From the NCBI RefSeq assembly GCF_902167145.1, contig NC_050098.1:33846501-33910500 (forward strand): DNA of 64,000 nucleotides, written 5' to 3'. The notes under the pieces are model-generated. The model was not told the origin of the DNA. It made no database searches and worked only from the letters and a program-made list of their open reading frames with translations. Position 1 is the first letter of the stretch; each line of letters begins with the position of its first letter. This DNA is from Zea mays. Its lineage: Eukaryota > Streptophyta > Magnoliopsida > Poales > Poaceae. Made by a program: the position numbers and the translations under genes. Positions 32,593 through 42,574 of this stretch are shown here, in pieces.

Positions 32593-33324
32593 CTAGTTTG
32601 CATTTGGGCTCGGGTAAGCGACATCAAAGAGTTCATCCACCGCGTGAACAACCTGCTCAGATGCTGGTTCATTGAACAGCTCCTTCAGACGTTTCTTGTG
32701 TTCCTCCTTGACTGAACTGCCGCTAGTGATGGTCTCCAATTTTTTCATAATAATCATCTGGCAACGGGCAATGGAGCCTAGCTTGGCTGCCGGTTTGAGT
32801 GCAAGCCTTGTGCTGACCCTGCGACGACTTGCACCCTGACCAGGGGAAGGAGCCGAAATACTTTCCTCATTATTTATCAGAAGTAATGGCGCCGATCTTG
32901 GGACGAAGTGCTCCTTTAGAAAAGCTTGGATGTCACGATCTTCATCCTGGACCTCTGAAATGGGTGTAGACATAGAGACCCCATTATCAGCTGTTGGTAG
33001 TATCATGGTGTCGTTGGTATGCTGGTGATCCTGAGAAGGGCCTTCAATCTGTGCCGGTGGAGAATCCAGTAGCCCAGCAGGCAGGAGGTTAAGGTCCTCG
33101 GCCGTATGCAAGGGGATTTGCACATCCGAACCAGAGGCATCTGCCGCGCCACACTCGCCCGACGGGCCCATGGGCAATGGCCACAACCAAGTATTGTCTG
33201 TAGCTGGAGGTGCCGGGATAGGAGCCGTACCAAAGGGAGCGGGCCCCGTGAGCAGGTCTGGCATTGCTGCCCCACTCCAGACTCCAGTAGCGTCCAGGAA
33301 CGGAGCGCCTACCGGGCTCTGCAC
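32593..33324 (-). pseudogene. LINE ORF1 C-terminal domain (243 codons open)
   Basis: Contains the stretch RRVSTRLALKPAAKLGSIAR and a helical region (KKRLKELFNEPASEQVVHAV) that matches in layout the end of ORF1 in the plus-strand LINE (61860-62150: SSVRLAAKK, KKQMEAIMELINQ). Plant L1 ORF1 proteins bind element RNA. Here only the tail remains. Upstream in frame a TAG precedes the first ATG used. Confidence 0.75.
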
Positions 33325-33376
33325 GCGAAGACGCCCATCCTACGCAGCGTCGCTGCCCGTGATGTTCATGGTGCCG

Positions 33377-33387
33377 AACATGGCATT
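33377..33387. repeat. Target-site duplication AACATGGCATT (left copy)
   Basis: The same 11 bases occur at 33784-33794 and flank the truncated LINE. Confidence 0.85.
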
Positions 33388-33783
33388 TTTTTTAAGATTC
33401 AGGAGGGGAAGCTACTACTGAGATTTTATTGAAAATGAGAAAAGAAAATATTACAGCTTAGCTTGATTACAAAAGGTAATCTAAAAGATCTAATTAAGCA
33501 GTTTACAAGCATTGGAGCAAGTAGAACAACTCTTATATCTGCCACGAACTCGCCAATTCGGGATGGAAATGTCAAAATTCTCACGCGCTCTGTGAATTAT
33601 CAACCGCAGCTTCTTACAGAATTCTTGCGTACAGTGATAAACCGAAGGATCTTTATTTGCAAACAGTCATTCATTTCGGCTTTTCCAAATGCTTCAAGTC
33701 ATGAGAATAATAATCTCCATAGAGAAAAGGACGTTAAGTTGATGTTTAAGGTTTGCTGAGTCCTCCTCTCGATTAGTAATCCA
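33388..33783 (-). mobile_element. 5'-truncated LINE, 3' end only, with poly(A) and target duplication
   Basis: On the minus strand it encodes SIWKSRNE, the C-terminal tail found after the zf-RVT domain of plant LINE ORF2 (compare CIWKSRNN in the LINE at 52052). A 3' UTR with AATAAA near 33430 and a run of eight A (T on plus, 33386-33393) follow. It is flanked by an 11-bp duplication. It is a textbook target-primed reverse transcription product that ended early. Confidence 0.85.
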
Positions 33784-33835
33784 AACATGGCATTAACACC
33801 CACCTCAAGGTCTGTAGCCGATTGTGTGCTGTGAC

Positions 33836-34278
33836 TATAGATGTCCAATAAGCACGAGGCCCGTGAGCCTGGCACGAAGCCCGTTGTTTGGGCCCGGTCC
33901 GAGCCCGGCATGACTCGGTTCTAAGCGGGCCCGGGTCGGCCCGGCACGAATAAGCGGGCCGGGCTCGGACAAGAAACTAGGCACGGTGGGCTAGCCTGGC
34001 ACGGCCCGTTTACCTCTAAGCCCGTTAAGCCCGCTTTTTTTTTACACTAAAACGTGTTTACCGGCCCGCATAGCCCGTTTTTCGGCCCGTTTTTTCGTGA
34101 TAAACGGGCCGACCCGGCCCATTTAGGCCCGTTGCGGGCCGGACTCGAACAGGAAATTGAGCTCGCGTGCCTAGAAGGCCCGGCCCGGTTTTCTAACCGT
34201 GCCTAGTGGGCCGAGTCCAAAACGGGACGGGCTTCACCGGGCCTGGGCCAGGCCGGGAGGTCCATTTGGACATCTCTA
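33836..34278. mobile_element. Non-autonomous hAT-like element (443 bp), GC-rich
   Basis: Terminal inverted repeats TATAGATGTCCAA and TAGAGATGTCCAA (read inward), flanked by the 8-bp duplication GCTGTGAC at 33828-33835 and 34279-34286. An 8-bp duplication is the hAT signature. The inside is rich in GGCCCG and CGGGCC motifs in both orientations and has no coding frame. Confidence 0.85.
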
Positions 34279-34286
34279 GCTGTGAC

Positions 34287-34880
34287 CGAGGCACTGTCGC
34301 GGGCAGGATCACACAGCAGCGGCCGTTTGTGCCCTGCACCGACGGGCACTGGCGCGAGCCAGATTAACAACACGGAGTTAATTAACTGACGTGGTTTTAG
34401 GAATAGCTGTTGAAGTTTAAAAAATTGTTAGATAATAATTAACTTAAATCAGGTCCTATTTTATTTTTAGGCCTTAATTATAGGAGTCCCTTTTGAGATG
34501 CTCTAACGTGATGTCATAGGGTGATTGTCTTCTGTTCTGTCTGGCAGTTTTTTTTTTTTTGAGAATCCGATTAGCGATCAAGGCTAGAATTGATTATTGC
34601 TCGCGGGCGACAAGTGTGGTGACGCGTCTCGATCCGCGCACCGCTTGGGCTTCTCGTAGGAGTACTGCTCAGCCTGTCACCGTCAGCGTATGTTCTTGTT
34701 CCAGTTCCTATTTTTACTCCAAGTCCACTAGGGATCCTATCCAGATTCGTGGGGACACCCTCTTCGAGTTCCAGGCTTCCAAGGTCCAACCTTCTCCTCT
34801 GAGGCCGTAGCATTTGTCTGGTTGGATTGGGTTGTTCCGCTTGGGTAGCCGGGTGGGATCGAAATCTGTGTGGCACCCAT
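34287..34880 (+). promoter_or_regulatory. Upstream region of the nucleoside hydrolase gene
   Basis: About 600 bp between the hAT-like element and the start codon. It contains a T14 run near 34546 and an unusually GC-rich 5'-UTR-like stretch after 34600. No clear TATA box seen at a standard distance. The transcription start is unknown. Confidence 0.4.
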
Positions 34881-37513
34881 ATGGCGGCGGTCGAGGGGAC
34901 GAAGAAGAAGGTAATCATCGACACCGACCCCGGAATTGGTAGGTACCCGTCCTTGTGATTGCAATCATCGTCTTGGCTGTAGATCGATGGTGCTTCTTCT
35001 TGTTGTGGCGTTCGGATCGCAGTCCACTAACCGAACCGAACCACTGTTCGACGGAGCAGATGACGCGATGGCCATCTTCCTGGCGCTGCGGTCGCCGGAG
35101 CTGGAGGTGCTGGGCCTCACCACTACCTTCGGCAACGTACACACCGCCCTTGCCACGCGCAACGCGCTCCACCTGGTGCCGCCGCCTACCTTCCTTCCTC
35201 TCTCTCTCTCCCCCCACCCCCACACCCTGCTGGCCTGTTCCGCCCACTTCCAACCGCGGCTCACATTTGCTTCTGATGTGTGTGCTTCAGCTGGAGGCTG
35301 TTGGCAGGACTGACATCCCCGTGGCAGAGGGATCCCATGTAACGATCAAGGTAGCTATCATCGTCTCTTTGTTTCTGCTACCACGCTGAATCAATGTTCA
35401 ATTGTCAACGTTGCAGCGCTATCATCAAACACAGAGAAAAAAAAAATCATAGAATCGCAGTGATCTAGCAAAGCCACAAACAGTTGAGATTGAGGGAACG
35501 CCATCGAGAGGATCATACTTCCTGCGTGTTCATCAGCAGCTTTCAACAAGGCTGTTTGTTCGTTCATTTACTTTGTCATCTGAATTGCTGTTTCTTTTTC
35601 GTTTTCACCTCTGTACACGGAGCACAGAAAGCCACCAAGCTGAGGATCGCAAGCTTCGTCCACGGTTCAGACGGCCTGGGAAACCAGGACTTCCCTCCAC
35701 CAGCTACCAAGCCTGTAGATCAGTCTGCTGCTGCCTTCCTGGTTGAGCAGGCAAATCTGTACCCTGGTCAAGTTAGCGTTGTCGCCCTCGGCCCACTTAC
35801 CAACCTTGCTCTGGTCTGCTCTCCAATCATCTCCTTCGTGGTTTCGTTAACCAGTACAGTTTCTGGCTTCTTTAAGTTGATCTTTTTTTTTTGGCAATCT
35901 CTGGTTACCCAGGCAGTCGAGCTTGACCCTGCGTTCCCGGAGAAGATAGGGCAGATTATTATTCTTGGCGGTGCGTATTCAGTTAATGGAAACGTGAACC
36001 CTGCAGCTGAGGCGAATGTGAGGGTTTCTCTCTTAATTTCTCTGATACATTCTGTAGTCCTTAGTTATCATTTGCTTGAGTCATCAATAATGGGTTCATG
36101 TTTATTCACAGATCTTTGGGGATCCCGACGCTGCAGATATCGTGTTCACCTGCGGCGCTGATATTTTGGCCGTGGGACTAAATGTAACCCACCAAGTGGT
36201 TCTAACCGGTAATTCTGCTGCATTTAAGGCTTACATTCTTTCTGCTCAGGATGTAGGCTGCATCAAGATCACAGACCAATGAGTATTAGAGCATGCAAGT
36301 ACAATCATAATGGGTCTAACATGCTACATGTACCTTCTAATTTCACCTTACCCCACTATGACCGTCACAAGACCAGAGCTGAAAACAGCTACAGTTTGCT
36401 GCGTTATTACATCTGTGGTTTTCGATTTTGCAGATACTGATAGAATTCTTCTTGTATAACCTACTTCTCACTAGTCAATTGCAACACATTCATAAAAAAA
36501 GGACTTTGCAATATTACCAAATTGAAAGAGCAATTTCGCAGGCACGGTGCACTGCACATTGACCTTCGGTTCTTCTGCAGTATGATGTGTGAGTGTGTGA
36601 CTTGTGATTGCTTTGCTAGCGGATTAGATCAAATTTATCCAAATGACAAGTAATCAAGATCTTGAACGATTCGAATTCTAGGCTATTTGGAAGTGGCCCA
36701 ACCTGCCATGTATCACAACCCGATTTCCCTTGGTGCCTTGACACACATACACACACTGACACACACACCCTCCCCTCCTGTTGTTGCAGATGCTGACCGG
36801 GAAAAGCTTGAGCAGTGTGACAGCAAATACGCCCGCTACTTGTGCAAGCTAATGGGCGTTTATTTTGATTACCACAGGGACGGTTACTTCATAAAAGGTT
36901 CGTATACATTAGTGTCATCCAAGGAAAGGCAAAACTGGTTCTGTCAAAGTATTTGCAGCGGGGACAGAGTCGGATGCTGTGCAACCTTGTGAACTTTGAC
37001 CTTCACGTTGAGATGTTTACACAGGAGCGTATCTTCACGATCCAACGACGGTTATTGCTGCGGTGAACCCATCGCTGCTGACTTACACAGAAGGCGTTGT
37101 GAGGGTACAGACAGTCGGGATCACCAAGGGCCTTACTGTTTTCGACAACACCAAGAAAAGGTTAGGGCCACTCTCTTTGTGTCTCTCAGACAGCCATGTC
37201 GCTGAAACAGGAGCAGTAGATAGGTTTTGATTTCCCTCTTAATCATATCTCGTACTATTATTATAGCGCGCTTGTGAATTCGATCCGTTCTTAAGTCCTG
37301 ACGCCTGCTGAGTTCTCACTTTTGCCATGGTATACGATTGGCTCTGGTAGAATTGGGTAGGATTCAGTCTGGTGCGCTGAGCATCCCGAGTGCGTTTGCA
37401 GGTACGGAGAGATCACAGCCTGGAGTGGCATGCCCACCGTGAAGGTCGCTGTCACCGTCGATGCCCCTGCCGTGGTAGAGCTGATAGTGCAGAGGCTGAT
37501 GACCGATGACTAG
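34881..37513 (+). CDS. URH1: Uridine/inosine-uridine preferring nucleoside hydrolase, 9 exons, 325 aa
   Basis: Hydrolyses the N-glycosidic bond of nucleosides such as uridine, releasing base and ribose; in plants URH/NRH enzymes act in cytosolic pyrimidine and purine salvage. Exons by frame and GT/AG: 34881-34938, 35060-35175, 35291-35350, 35628-35813, 35913-36017, 36112-36208, 36790-36897, 37025-37160, 37402-37513; 978 coding bases, no stop. The family signature DTDPGIDDA (D14, D16, D20, D21 bind Ca2+ and ribose) spans the exon 1/2 junction. HGSDGLGN is in exon 4, ALGPLTNLAL follows, GNVNPAAEAN is in exon 5, NVTHQV in exon 6 and YLHDP in exon 8. Length fits the plant family. Converges on the GDSL gene 315 bp away. 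Start chosen because it precedes the signature at the usual spacing. Confidence 0.92.
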
Positions 37514-37827
37514 CAACAACGCCACCAGCTGATCCGGCCGCGTTGTCATTAGAACACGAGAATGCATTGCGTTGCATTGCATGTGGTTATGTGCGTGCTT
37601 GGTGTTTACGTACAGTTTATATATATATGCTTGATACGTTTGCTGATGCTTCTGAGAGAACATGATTAAATTAAATTAAACTTGATTAAATGAAATTGCC
37701 ACCTGATGATGCCAGATAATGCTCCGCCTAGAGTGTTGCGAGAGACGAGGTTATAACTGTAAGATGAATGAAAAACCGAAATTATTGGACGAGTCGCTCC
37801 GATCCGGAGCGGATGAGAGTGTTTTGT
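37514..37827. other. Convergent 3' UTRs between the hydrolase and GDSL genes
   Basis: AT-rich with repeated ATTAAATTAAA near 37665-37690, suitable for plus-strand polyadenylation, and CCAATAATTTCGG on the minus strand near 37775. No other gene seen. Confidence 0.5.
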
Positions 37828-39372
37828 TCAGATGGCGGCGAGCTGGCTGATGTTGATGGGGTAAACTTCGGCGGTGGAGTTGGAGCCGAAGGCCTTGGCG
37901 GCGTAGATCCTGTGGGCGGCCTCCGTGGGGTGGAAGGCGTCCCAGAACATGTACTTGCCGCGGTCGTCGCAGGGCCGCTGCAGGGGCAGGCACGTGATCT
38001 GGCCGTTGTTCCGGCCCACTCCGCAGCAGCCGCGGTCGAGCACGGCGAACCCGTGCGCGGCCGCGTTCGCCATGAGGTCCTTGCCGCTCTGCACGGTGTC
38101 CAGGAAGACGAGCTTGGCCCCGCGCAGGCCGCCGCGGTTGTTGAGGCGCTTCACCATGGCCAGAAGGCCCCTGTTGTAGATGTCGATCGCGCTGTTGATC
38201 GTCTCGTTGCATGACCCGCCGCCGGCAGGCGCTGGGTTCGTGGTGCCGGTGCCGGTGCGGCTGCCACTACTGTTTCCGTTGCCATTGCCACCGTCTGCGT
38301 TGCCGTTGCCACTGCCATTGCCACTGCCACCGTCTGCGTATGGCGGTGGCATGGACGGTGATCTCCAGTCGTCGCCGCCGCCGCCTCCTCCACCGACGCC
38401 GACACCGCCTCCTCCACCTCCGCCACCTATGCCAATGGATATAGCAATGTCTTCTTGGCTAGCAGCGGATTGGTTATTGTTAGGCCCAGACGGCCTGCTG
38501 TCGTCGTCGTTCATCCTTGCGAGCTCGTAAGGGATGCACCCGATGAGGCCGACGCCGGCGATGACGAACTTCCGTGCGCCGAGGCCGTGGAGCTGTGTGA
38601 GCTGGGTGGAGTAGCCCTGGAGGAGGAGCGCGGCGTAGTCGCGCGGGCTGTACCTGCGCGCGGTGTCGTAGTAGTCGGGCATGAAGTAGTTGTTGAGGTA
38701 GTCGTTGCTGCCCATGCCGACGTAGAAGATGCAGCGCCCCAGGTGGTCCGCCAGCTTCGTGGCGTTGCCGCGGAACTCCGACCTGTTCCCCATGTCGCTC
38801 ACCGCCGCGCGGAAGTGGTCCACCTGCTCCGAGAACGGGTAGTGCCCGCCCTGCCATTGCCACGACAAAACCATAAAAGCAAGCTCTTGATGATCAGCTA
38901 TATAGACACATACATAGAGCTCGATCGTGTCGTGTCGTGTGCACCGCGCGCACGGGCGGCACGTACATACTGACGGACTGACCAGGTTGTTTCCTGTGTC
39001 GGGCAGGATGCCGGAGGCCCCCGACGCGAAGTTGACGCCGCGGGGGAGGTCCTCCGGGCGCGCCGTGGCGTAGGGCGGGAGTAGCGGCGGGCGGAGGCGG
39101 AGCATGTCGGAGATGAAGTCGACCATGGTGCGGCCGTTGGTGAAGCGGCCGGGCGGGCCCTCGTAGAAGTCGATGCCGTAGGGGCGGTAGTTGGCCCGGG
39201 CCAGGCTCAGGATGTTGTTGTTGTTCCCGTTGTCCACCAGCGAATCGCCGAAGACGTACATGCACGGCGCCAGCGGCTGCGGCTGCTGCTGCCAGCCCCA
39301 CGCGGCCGCGCCGCTCGTGGTCACCGCTGCGACCACGGCAACGGTGAGCGCCAGCCTCCCGTACTCGTCCAT
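37828..39372 (-). CDS. GDSL esterase/lipase with Gly/Asn-rich insertion, 2 exons, 470 aa
   Basis: Exon 1 is 39372-38983 and exon 2 is 38850-37828, joined in frame across a GTCAGT...GGCAG intron so that GNNL runs into GGHYPFSEQ. Residues 1-25 form a signal peptide. Block I is FGDSLVDNG with the nucleophile Ser, block III is GSNDYLNNY, and block V is DAFHPTEAAHRI with the catalytic Asp and His, so the SGNH triad is complete. GDSL enzymes hydrolyse ester bonds and are usually secreted or in the wall. The family is normally ~360 aa; the excess is one low-complexity segment of about 100 residues between GCIPYELARMND and CNETINSAIDIYN. TATA box at 39461-39472. Substrate unknown. Confidence 0.9.
   Translation of the reverse strand: MDEYGRLALTVAVVAAVTTSGAAAWGWQQQPQPLAPCMYVFGDSLVDNGNNNNILSLARANYRPYGIDFYEGPPGRFTNGRTMVDFISDMLRLRPPLLPPYATARPEDLPRGVNFASGASGILPDTGNNLVSPSVCTCRPCARCTRHDTIELYVCVYIADHQELAFMVLSWQWQGGHYPFSEQVDHFRAAVSDMGNRSEFRGNATKLADHLGRCIFYVGMGSNDYLNNYFMPDYYDTARRYSPRDYAALLLQGYSTQLTQLHGLGARKFVIAGVGLIGCIPYELARMNDDDSRPSGPNNNQSAASQEDIAISIGIGGGGGGGGVGVGGGGGGGDDWRSPSMPPPYADGGSGNGSGNGNADGGNGNGNSSGSRTGTGTTNPAPAGGGSCNETINSAIDIYNRGLLAMVKRLNNRGGLRGAKLVFLDTVQSGKDLMANAAAHGFAVLDRGCCGVGRNNGQITCLPLQRPCDDRGKYMFWDAFHPTEAAHRIYAAKAFGSNSTAEVYPINISQLAAI
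38215..38515 (-). repeat. Low-complexity coding insertion in the GDSL gene
   Basis: About 300 bp encode runs of Gly (8 and 7 in a row) and Gly-Asn/Gly-Ser dipeptides, with no stop in the gene frame. The DNA shows GCC/CAC-type degenerate trinucleotide and hexamer repeats (TGCCATTGCCAC-like). No splice pair would cleanly remove exactly this segment by eye, but an alternative intron cannot be excluded. Confidence 0.75.
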
Positions 39373-39411
39373 CTCTCTCTCTCTCTCTCTATCTCTATCT
39401 CTCTTTCTCCG
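39373..39411 (-). repeat. GA/CT microsatellite in the GDSL 5' UTR
   Basis: A nearly pure CT repeat (plus strand) directly upstream of the start codon, i.e. GA-rich in the transcript. Confidence 0.9.
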
Positions 39412-39460
39412 GCTGAAGAACCTCGTTCCGTTCGTCGACTGCTACGTGCTGATCGATTCA

Positions 39461-39472
39461 GTATTTATATAG
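39461..39472 (-). promoter_or_regulatory. TATA box of the GDSL gene
   Basis: Minus-strand CTATATAAATAC about 90 bp upstream of the start codon, a good plant TATA position for a short 5' UTR. Confidence 0.75.
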
Positions 39473-39993
39473 TTGGCTCTCGATCGATCGATCGCTAGAG
39501 AGTTACTGCTCCCAACAGCTAGCTAGGCGGGTGGGTTGGAAGTTGAACCGATGAATATGAACTTGTAGTAGCTCGTGAAACGCTGACGGATGGACCGGAC
39601 CGGACCGGATCGGATCGGATCGCGCTTTTGTCACAGGGAATGGTTCAGAAAGCTGGTAGGAACATCTGAAACAGGGGATACAACAGTAGCTTTGCTCGTT
39701 GGACGCGACGCGATACCGTTGGTGGGTAACGACTCACGGATTCACGCATAGCAGCAATAAGTTTGTTGCAGTAGTATGGCTGTCTGCAGTGTGGCACGTT
39801 ACGAAAGACTCTATCGAGCTCGAGTCCCATGCATGTCCAATTTCGAGGACCTATGTAAATTAAAGTAGAGTTGGATGGTATTATACATGTCCATTTGGGT
39901 GTGCTGTGTCGATGACATGGATACAACATGACGTAGCTAGGCAAGGATAGGTATGGCACGCTGTCATGCGATGCCCAGCTATGGCACGATATA
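39473..39993. other. GDSL upstream intergenic region
   Basis: No gene seen. Contains CGATCGATCGATCG near 39480 and a GGACC/GGATC repeat array at about 39592-39622. Confidence 0.6.
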
Positions 39994-40185
39994 GGGAAAA
40001 AATTTGCTGCAACCCGTCTGCAAACCAGGTTGTTTGTAGCCTCTCACAAAAAGTAGGATAGACGTCACCCGCAGCAGCAATAACACAACTAAAACGTTAC
40101 CTGACCTGCAGGTGAGGTCTATCATCCTTTTTGTGAGGGGTTGCAAACATCCTGATTTGCAGCCGGGCTGCAGCAAATTTCTTTC
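39994..40185. mobile_element. MITE with ~85-bp terminal inverted repeats and 9-bp duplication (Mutator-like)
   Basis: The left arm AAATTTGCTGCAACCCG and right arm (reverse complement) AAATTTGCTGCAGCCCG continue as inverted repeats through CTCACAAAAAG on both sides, so nearly the whole 192 bp folds back. It is flanked by CACGATATA (39985-39993) and CACGACATA (40186-40194), a 9-bp duplication with one mismatch, suggesting the Mutator superfamily. Confidence 0.85.
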
Positions 40186-40202
40186 CACGACATAGGTGTG
40201 TT

Positions 40203-41018
40203 GTGACGATCCCTACAGAAAACTCCGATGGCCACATTATTTCCGACGGTCGTCCAGAAAATCGTTGGACGTAAGGTTATCTTCGACGGCGTCCAACAAC
40301 CCTCAGGCGTACAACTTATCTTCGACGACTACTCTGATAGTCGTCGGAGGTAAGATTATGTCCGATGGCAGTCAGAACGACCGTTAGAGATTATAGATTT
40401 CATGGTAACGGTGCCCGACGCAGTTTCGATTTTTTACACTATTCATCTCCCTCCCGCGCGCGGGTCGCTGTCGTCTGCTCGTCGACCCTGTCTCTGTCCT
40501 CGCCATCACCACCGCCTTGCCGGCGTGCTCGCTATCGTCGCCTCGCCACCGCGCCCTCGCGCTCGGCGGCTCGCTCGCTGCCTCCATCCGCCCCGCGCTC
40601 GCCGAGGCCACCGCCGCACAAGCCTGTCGCCGTCCCCTGCTGCTCAACCTCACCCGTGTCTGATGCCTCCCTCGCTACTCGTGCCTCCATCGTTCGTCCC
40701 TGTGACTCCTCGTCAAAGGCATAGTCATAATCACCGCTAAGTGAATATCTTTTTTCTTAAAATTGTATATATGTGTTGTTTGTTTATTTTGTTATGTCCG
40801 ACGACCAAAATTTGATTATCTAATTAAATTATCTTGATTTAGTTTATTTAGGTGTGTAGATAATTTAAATTTTTAATTTTCGAGGGTAATTAATATGCTC
40901 TTAGAAATAAGGTCATTTTATATGATTTGTCACCCATAATAATATTATTTTGTATATAATATTGTATTATTAGTTGAACTATGTAATAATGAACAATGAT
41001 TCTAGTTATTCATAGTGT
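40203..41018. other. Possible CACTA-type transposon remnant and intergenic DNA
   Basis: From CCCTACAGAAAACTCC (~40209), several short CCGACGGTCGTC-like motifs occur in both orientations up to 40380, including a perfect hairpin CGACGACTA/TAGTCGTCG (40323-40346). This resembles the subterminal repeat block of CACTA elements. A GC-rich open stretch (40365-40740) and an AT-rich stretch (40741-41018) follow without recognisable genes. No matching second end found. Confidence 0.3.
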
Positions 41019-41023
41019 ATCGT

Positions 41024-42528
41024 TGTCGGGGACCATAATTAGGGGTACCCTCAAGACTCCTAATTCTCAGCTGGTAACCCCCATCAGCACAAAGCTGCAA
41101 AGGCCTGATGGGTGCGATTAAGTCAGGGATCGGTCCATTCGAGGGACTCGATCACGCCTCGCCCGAGCCTAGCCTCGGACAAGGGCAGCCGACCCCGGAG
41201 GATCTCCGTCTCGCCCGAGGCCCTCCTCCAGCGACGAACATATTTCCGGCTCACCCGAGGCCCTGTCTTCGCCAAGAAGCAACCCTGACTAAATCACCGC
41301 GCCGACCGACCAAATCGCAGGAGCATTTAATGCAAAGGTGGCCTGACACCTTTATCCTGACGCGCGCCCTTCAGTCGACAGAGACGAAGTGACCGCCGTC
41401 ACTTCGCCGCTCCACTGACCGACCTGACAGAAAGACAGCGCCGCCTGCGCCGTACCGACTGCAGTGCCACTTGACAGAGTGAGGCTGACAGGCAGTCAGG
41501 CCCGGCCTCAGGCACCATAGGAAGCTCCGCTTCACCCGACCCAGGGCTCGGACTTGGGCTAGGCCCCGGAAGACGGCGAACTCCGCTCCGCCCGACCCAG
41601 GGCTCGGACTCGGGCTAGGCCCCGGAAGACGGCGAACTCCGCTCCGCCCGACCCAGGGCTCGGACTCGGGCTAGGCCCCGGAAGACGGCGAACTCCGCTC
41701 CGCCCGACCCTAGGGCTCAGACTCAGCCCAGCCTCAGCTGACGATCTCCGCCTCGCCCGACCCAGGGGCTCGGACTCGACCTCGGCCACGGAAGACAGAC
41801 TCGACCTCGACCTCGGAGAAGCCTCCACATCGCCCAACCTAGGGCGCAGACCAGCCACGTCAACAGGAGGCGCCATCATCACCCTACCCCAAGCTTACTC
41901 AGGCCACGGGGAACAAGACCGGCGTCTCATCTGGCTCGCTCCGCCAGATAGGCAATGATGGCGCCCCGCACACTCTGTGACGACGGCGGCTCTCAGCCCC
42001 CTTACGGAAGCAAGGGGACGTCAGCAAGGACTCGACAGCTCCGACAGCTGTCCTTCCTCCAGGCTCCAGCGCTCCTCCGACGGCCACGACACCACACGAA
42101 CCGGGCGCCAAAACCTCTCCGGCCGCCACGATGGCGTGTACTTAGGGCGCTAGCTCTCCTCCACTAGACACGTAGCACTCTGCTACACCCCCCATTGTAC
42201 ACCTGGATCCTCTCCTTACGCCTATAAAAGGAAGGACCAGGGCCCTCTTACAGAGGGTTAGCCGCGCGGGGACGAGGACGAGACAGGCGCTCGCGTAAGG
42301 CCGCTCGCTCCCTCACCCGCGTGGACGCTTGTAACCCCCTACTGCAAGCGCACCCGACCTGGGCGCGGGACGAACACGAAGGCCGCGGGATTTCCACCTC
42401 TCTCACGCCCGTCTCCGGCCACCTTTCTCCCACCTTCGCGCTCGGCCTCGCGCCGACCCATCTGGGCTGGGGCACGCGGCGACATTCACTCGTCGGCCCA
42501 GGGACCCTCCGGTCTCGAAACGCCGACA
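41024..42528 (+). mobile_element. Solo LTR of a Huck-like element
   Basis: A single 1505-bp LTR from TGTCGGGGACC to CGCCGACA with TATAAAA near 42222 and four ~57-bp minisatellite units (41547-41720). It is flanked directly by ATCGT at 41019-41023 and 42529-42533, so it is a whole element reduced to one LTR by recombination between its two LTRs. It differs from both LTRs at 7733 and 28921 at many sites. Confidence 0.95.
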
Positions 42529-42574
42529 ATCGTAGTGTCAACAAACAAAACCTAGGTGTCACCCGTTTCGGTCC

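Larger units (their letters stand above)
32176..33376 (-). mobile_element. LINE-1, 5' segment (ORF1 C-terminus and start of ORF2), partner of 547-2450
   Basis: Minus strand. The ORF1 C-terminal frame is at 33324-32593, an inter-ORF spacer follows, and ORF2 starts at the ATG 32356-32354. The order joins to the endonuclease remainder at 2450, showing that the copia element inserted into this LINE. The ORF1 zinc-knuckle region expected upstream is not present, so the LINE was 5' truncated or rearranged. Confidence 0.85.

Noticed and set aside
37768..38530. Plus-strand ORFs opposite the GDSL gene
   Set aside because: Antisense shadows of a gene whose own frame shows all catalytic blocks.
40365..40740. 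Proline/arginine-rich ORFs as a possible gene
   Set aside because: Simple GC-rich composition, no domain, no splice context; two overlapping frames look alike.
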